64,000 bases of DNA from UKL13-3 sp943369665 (GTDB lineage: Bacteria > Bacteroidota > Bacteroidia > UKL13-3), in assembly GCA_943369665.1 (NCBI GenBank), contig CALRNX020000005.1, forward strand, positions 124,001 through 188,000, given 5' to 3'. Below are positions 60,911 through 64,000 of the stretch, piece after piece (position 1 is the first letter of the stretch; each line of letters begins with the position of its first letter). The position numbers were made by a program, and so were the translations under genes. The notes under the pieces are model-generated. The model had not been told where the DNA came from, did not search any database, and saw only the letters and a list, made by a program, of their open reading frames with translations.

Positions 60911-62326
60911 ATGAAAAAAAACGAGCTCCTCTATTTACAAATTGCCAACAATATTGAACACCAAATTAAAAATGATGTATTCAAAATTGGTGACAAGCTC
61001 CCTTCATTGCGAACCATTTGTATTGAAAAAGGAGTAAGCTTAAGCACCGCCACACAAGCTTATTTTGAGCTGGAAAGCCGTGGGTTTATTGAATCGCGGC
61101 CTCAGTCCGGCTATTATATTTCGTGGGCACACAAACACACAAATCCGGTTCCCGAAACCAGCAAACCGCTTGTTGTAAAAGGCGAGGGTAAGCACGAAGA
61201 AATTATGGCCCAGGTGATCAAGAACTTCGATCGTGCCGAAATTTATTTGTCGAGTGCAATGCTTTCTCCCGAATTGGTTCCCATTGCCAAGCTTAACAAA
61301 TCAATTGTAAATGCAACACGTTCTTTGCCCGATAGTGGCGTTTCTTATAATAAAGATGGCAGCATCAAACTCAAAACACAAATTGCCAAGAGAGCCATTA
61401 CCTGGGGCGGAAAACTAAAAGCTGAAGATATTATTACCACAGGGGGCAGTATCGACTCCATGTCCTTTTGTTTGTTGGCCCTTACCAAACGGGGCGACAC
61501 CATTATTGTGGAAAGCCCGGTGTTTTTTGGCATTCTGCGATTGGCGGTAAGCTTAGGGTTAAATGTTATTGAATTGCCAACACATCCGGTTACCGGAATT
61601 GAAATTGATGCCCTCAAAAAAACGCTCGAAAAAAAGAAGGTAGCTGCTTGTATCCTCATCAGCAACTTTAACAACCCTCTTGGCAGCTGTATGCCCGATG
61701 AGCACAAAAAAGCGACTGTTCAACTAATGGAAAAATACAATATTCCATTAATTGAAGATGATCTGTATGCCGATCTGTATTATGGAAATCATCGCCCTAC
61801 ATCTTGCAAAACATATGATGAAAGTGGTATTGTATTATGGTGCGGTTCGTTTTCCAAAACACTGGTCTCCGGCTACCGGGTTGGATGGGTTGAAGCAGGT
61901 AGGTTTAAACCCGAAGTTGCGCGAACAAAACATTTTCACAGCATGTACAGCAGCACCATTACCCATGAGGCTATTGGCGACTTCCTGGAAAATGGTCGTT
62001 ACGAACACCACCTCATCAAACTGCGGCAAACACTTTACCGCAATTCATTGCTGCTTCAACGCTCCATCAATGAGTATTTTCCTGACGACACAAAAGTTAC
62101 ACGGCCAAAGGGGAGCATGAATTTGTGGATAGAATTAAATCCCAAATACGATGCGCTTGATCTGTACAATAAAGCCATTGCCAAAAAGATCAGCATCACT
62201 CCCGGCCGCATATACACGTTGCAAAACCAATTTAACAATTGCCTGAAACTGAGTTATGGAAAACTGTGGACCGAACAAACAGAAACCGCGATAAAGTTAT
62301 TAGGAAAAATGACGCGATTGCTTTAG
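60911..62326 (+). CDS. MocR-type GntR/aminotransferase transcriptional regulator
   Basis: 471 residues. GntR winged helix (about 5-75): LYLQIANNIEHQIKNDVFKIGDKLPSLRTI and SLSTATQAYFELESRGFIESRPQSGYYIS. From about 110 an aminotransferase class I fold with PLP Lys316 in FSKTLVSGYRVGW, VESPVFFGILRLAVSLG and SNFNNPLGSCMPDEHK. MocR proteins use PLP as a ligand and regulate vitamin B6, GABA or linked operons. It is divergent from the twelve-gene operon starting with a PNPOx-like gene, which it probably controls (inference). Confidence 0.9.
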   Translation: MKKNELLYLQIANNIEHQIKNDVFKIGDKLPSLRTICIEKGVSLSTATQAYFELESRGFIESRPQSGYYISWAHKHTNPVPETSKPLVVKGEGKHEEIMAQVIKNFDRAEIYLSSAMLSPELVPIAKLNKSIVNATRSLPDSGVSYNKDGSIKLKTQIAKRAITWGGKLKAEDIITTGGSIDSMSFCLLALTKRGDTIIVESPVFFGILRLAVSLGLNVIELPTHPVTGIEIDALKKTLEKKKVAACILISNFNNPLGSCMPDEHKKATVQLMEKYNIPLIEDDLYADLYYGNHRPTSCKTYDESGIVLWCGSFSKTLVSGYRVGWVEAGRFKPEVARTKHFHSMYSSTITHEAIGDFLENGRYEHHLIKLRQTLYRNSLLLQRSINEYFPDDTKVTRPKGSMNLWIELNPKYDALDLYNKAIAKKISITPGRIYTLQNQFNNCLKLSYGKLWTEQTETAIKLLGKMTRLL

Positions 62327-62334
62327 CGAACAAA

Positions 62335-62365
62335 AATGCCACTAACAAATCTTGTCAGTGGCATT
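62335..62365 (-). terminator. Hairpin terminator between convergent genes
   Basis: AATGCCACTAACAA (62335-62348) pairs with TTGTCAGTGGCATT (62352-62365) with one mismatch. Read on the minus strand, TTTTTG follows, so it mainly serves the 62390-63760 gene. Confidence 0.75.
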
Positions 62366-62389
62366 CATTATACACAAAGCGAAAAACGG

Positions 62390-63760
62390 CTAGCGTGCAA
62401 TTTGTATTTTCTGGATATGCTGTACAATACCTTCTTCGTTTTTAACATAGGCAAAGTACGTTCCATTGGCCAATGAAGATACATTGCATTTGTTTTCATG
62501 AAGCAGCTCTGTTGTAACAACCCTTCCCATAATATCTGTGAACACAACTACATGCACCTTTTCGCTGCTTTGTATTGTAATCATATCCGCTGCAGGGTTC
62601 GGAAACAGCTCCATATTAGGCGAATTGTATACCGACTCTGCAATACCTGTTGCCGGCATGTTTAAAGTAACTTTATGCAGCGCCTTAATCACCAGGTTTA
62701 ACAGTCCGCTATTGTTCACGCTATCCTGATTGGAAAGCGCAGCAATGGTTACACCCGATGTGGTATCAACAATGTTTTCATTGATGTATCCAAAAAAGGT
62801 CCCACCATGAGAGTATGCTGTTCTTCCATTTATTTTTTTGTTGTAACGGAAAATCCCCAGACCATATTCTGTGCTGCTGCCAATATTTGTCATCGTTGTC
62901 ATTTCACTCCACGATTGTGCGTTGATAATTTGACCTGTAAAGAGCTTATGCCAAAACTGTACATTATCTTCCGCTGTTGTGATCAATGATCCTGCTGTAT
63001 TTGCCAGGCTAAACAGATTATCCAGGTAAGGAGTTGTGGTCATATCTGTTGATGTGTTTCCCAGACTCATGCTCCATGGGTGTGCAAATAGTTCAGCACC
63101 CTCTTCTCCAAAATTAAACGTGTGTGTGAGTTGATTCGGAGCTAAAACCAAATCGTGAATGGCTTGGTAAGGTGATTTATTCAACACCTTTTCAATGATA
63201 ATTCCGGAAATAATGTAATTGGTGTTGGAATAGTCCCAACTGCTTCCGGGCGTAAAGTTAGGGGCTTGTGCCAATCGTAAAATTTCTTCGCGTTCCCATC
63301 TTTTTTCAGGTTTACCAAAAATACTGTCATTGATAGCCCCATTTTGCATGTAATCAAACAAACCGCTTGTATGATTCAAACATTGGCGAATGGTAATTTG
63401 CCCGTTAATATTCGGGTAGCCCTGGATCCATTTTCCAATTGTATCATTTAAGGAAAGCAACCCTTGTTCCTGCATCTTAAGAAGTGTTGCGGCAATATGT
63501 GTTTTGGTATTGCTGCCCATCCCGAACAGCATGTCTGGGGAAAGCGGAACACCGTCTTCCGAAACACCATTGGTTCCTTTCCAGATCCCCACATTGGGTA
63601 TTAGCACGGCTGCTGATGTTCCTTTTATTTTGTACTTGTTGCACACGCTGTCCAATGTGTACTGTAATCGGCCTGCAACAAATGATGAAACCTGAGCTCG
63701 CACAATAAACGGCCCTCCTAAGCAAAAAAGGAGTAAAGATGTAACGATTGTTTTTTTCAT
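62390..63760 (-). CDS. T9SS-exported class C beta-lactamase-like serine hydrolase
   Basis: 456 residues from the ATG at 63760 (the frame opens earlier at 63814; this ATG begins the signal peptide KKTIVTSLLLFCLGGPFIVRA). SxxK is S83-N-T-K86 in GMGSNTKTHIA; YxN is Y178-S-N180; SHGGTFFG holds the third motif. Class C/D-Ala-D-Ala-carboxypeptidase fold covers about 25-375. The tail ends LFPNPAADMITIQ ... SLANGTYFAYVKNEEG ... KIQIAR, a type A T9SS sorting domain. Secreted esterase or peptidase-like enzyme; resistance role not shown. Confidence 0.85.
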   Translation of the reverse strand: MKKTIVTSLLLFCLGGPFIVRAQVSSFVAGRLQYTLDSVCNKYKIKGTSAAVLIPNVGIWKGTNGVSEDGVPLSPDMLFGMGSNTKTHIAATLLKMQEQGLLSLNDTIGKWIQGYPNINGQITIRQCLNHTSGLFDYMQNGAINDSIFGKPEKRWEREEILRLAQAPNFTPGSSWDYSNTNYIISGIIIEKVLNKSPYQAIHDLVLAPNQLTHTFNFGEEGAELFAHPWSMSLGNTSTDMTTTPYLDNLFSLANTAGSLITTAEDNVQFWHKLFTGQIINAQSWSEMTTMTNIGSSTEYGLGIFRYNKKINGRTAYSHGGTFFGYINENIVDTTSGVTIAALSNQDSVNNSGLLNLVIKALHKVTLNMPATGIAESVYNSPNMELFPNPAADMITIQSSEKVHVVVFTDIMGRVVTTELLHENKCNVSSLANGTYFAYVKNEEGIVQHIQKIQIAR

Positions 63761-63936
63761 AATATTTGGTTTGTTTTTGATGACACAAACCAACGCATAA
63801 AACCCCAACACCATTTTCTTATTAGACCAACGCCTCTTTTTTTTCGACTTGTGAAATCAGATTTTGTTCGTCTAAAAAAAGAACCTGTTTGTCGAGTAAT
63901 GTTTCGATAGTGATTTCTTAAACCATTCTTTGCAGT

Positions 63937-64000
63937 ATGAAAACAACAACAACCTTTAGCGCAAAGCTGGTCTCGTTTATTGGATCCCGTTTGGCCCTCA
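63937..64000 (+). CDS. Start of a plus-strand gene cut by the window end
   Basis: An ATG at 63937 opens a frame (KTTTTFSAKLVSFIGSRLAL) with no stop to 64000. Only 21 codons are visible, so neither function nor reality can be settled. The intergenic gap of about 180 bases before it suits a divergent promoter. Confidence 0.4.
   Translation, partial: MKTTTTFSAKLVSFIGSRLAL

Overview
The window is a chromosomal stretch from a member of the Bacteroidota. Seen in the sequence: type IX secretion C-terminal sorting domains (43636-46065, 46756-47622, 62390-63760), two TonB-receptor-type outer-membrane proteins with an N-terminal carboxypeptidase-regulatory-like domain, a RicT homologue with a cysteine/glycine N-terminus beside holB, DUF3667 and DUF3108 proteins, and several TAnnTTTG -7 promoter elements. 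Base composition is moderately AT-rich. I do not assign a genus; a free-living Chitinophagales-, Sphingobacteriales- or Flavobacteriales-like organism would fit.

Layout. 0-12 kb: ricT (cut by the window edge) and holB, then a plus-strand envelope-glycosylation group (FAD oxidoreductase, a GT2-like/GT-C/TPR fusion, a second polytopic membrane protein), a convergent outer-membrane beta-barrel gene and a B12-binding radical SAM enzyme. 12-16.3 kb: four minus-strand genes for secreted proteins of unknown function, divergent from an XRE-type regulator. 16.3-19.5 kb: panE, DUF3667, a YciI/muconolactone-isomerase-like protein, a Trp-rich secreted protein and a Coq4-like protein. 19.7-24.3 kb: an AT-richer accessory block with a FabZ-like protein lacking the catalytic His, an attC-like inverted repeat, a lipoprotein, a small membrane protein, two proteins with HEPN-like R-x4-6-H motifs, an unknown protein and an HNH-like protein. 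It ends at tRNA-Glu, and a degenerate copy of that tRNA's 3' end lies at the far side. 24.4-31.4 kb: gapA, small membrane protein, DUF3108, ALDH7-type aldehyde dehydrogenase, M1 peptidase.

31.5-37 kb holds what I consider the most interesting locus: a four-gene minus-strand cluster encoding a PapD/DUF916-like two-domain periplasmic chaperone, two related pilin-like secreted proteins and a 996-residue usher-like outer-membrane protein. A strong intrinsic terminator sits between the first pilin-like gene and the rest. I read this as a candidate Bacteroidota chaperone-usher-type fimbrial system; this is inference from domain pattern and order.

37-47.6 kb: TPR protein, phosphosulfolactate synthase (ComA), YqeY, LOG-family protein, malic enzyme-phosphotransacetylase, a large T9SS propeller protein and two tandem heme-motif-bearing anchor-V-type proteins. 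47.7-53.8 kb: lipoprotein and TonB receptor genes with a His-rich exported protein (probable metal uptake), an exported DsbA/FrnE-like protein and urocanase. 53.9-62.3 kb: a tightly packed twelve-gene minus-strand operon (PNPOx-like, cupin, five GNATs of which one is interrupted by a stop, nitrilase-family amidase, EamA, DinB, methyltransferase, alpha/beta hydrolase) divergent from a MocR-type regulator. The window ends with a T9SS-exported class C beta-lactamase-like hydrolase and the start of one more plus-strand gene.

No gene-free stretch exceeds 300 bases. The longest gaps are about 275 bases (20154-20428, attC-like repeat and tRNA scar), 245 bases (19495-19739, terminator and promoter), 242 bases (35952-36193, nothing firm) and 228 bases (1720-1947, divergent promoter region, nothing firm). 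No CRISPR array, rRNA, transposase or integrase was found.
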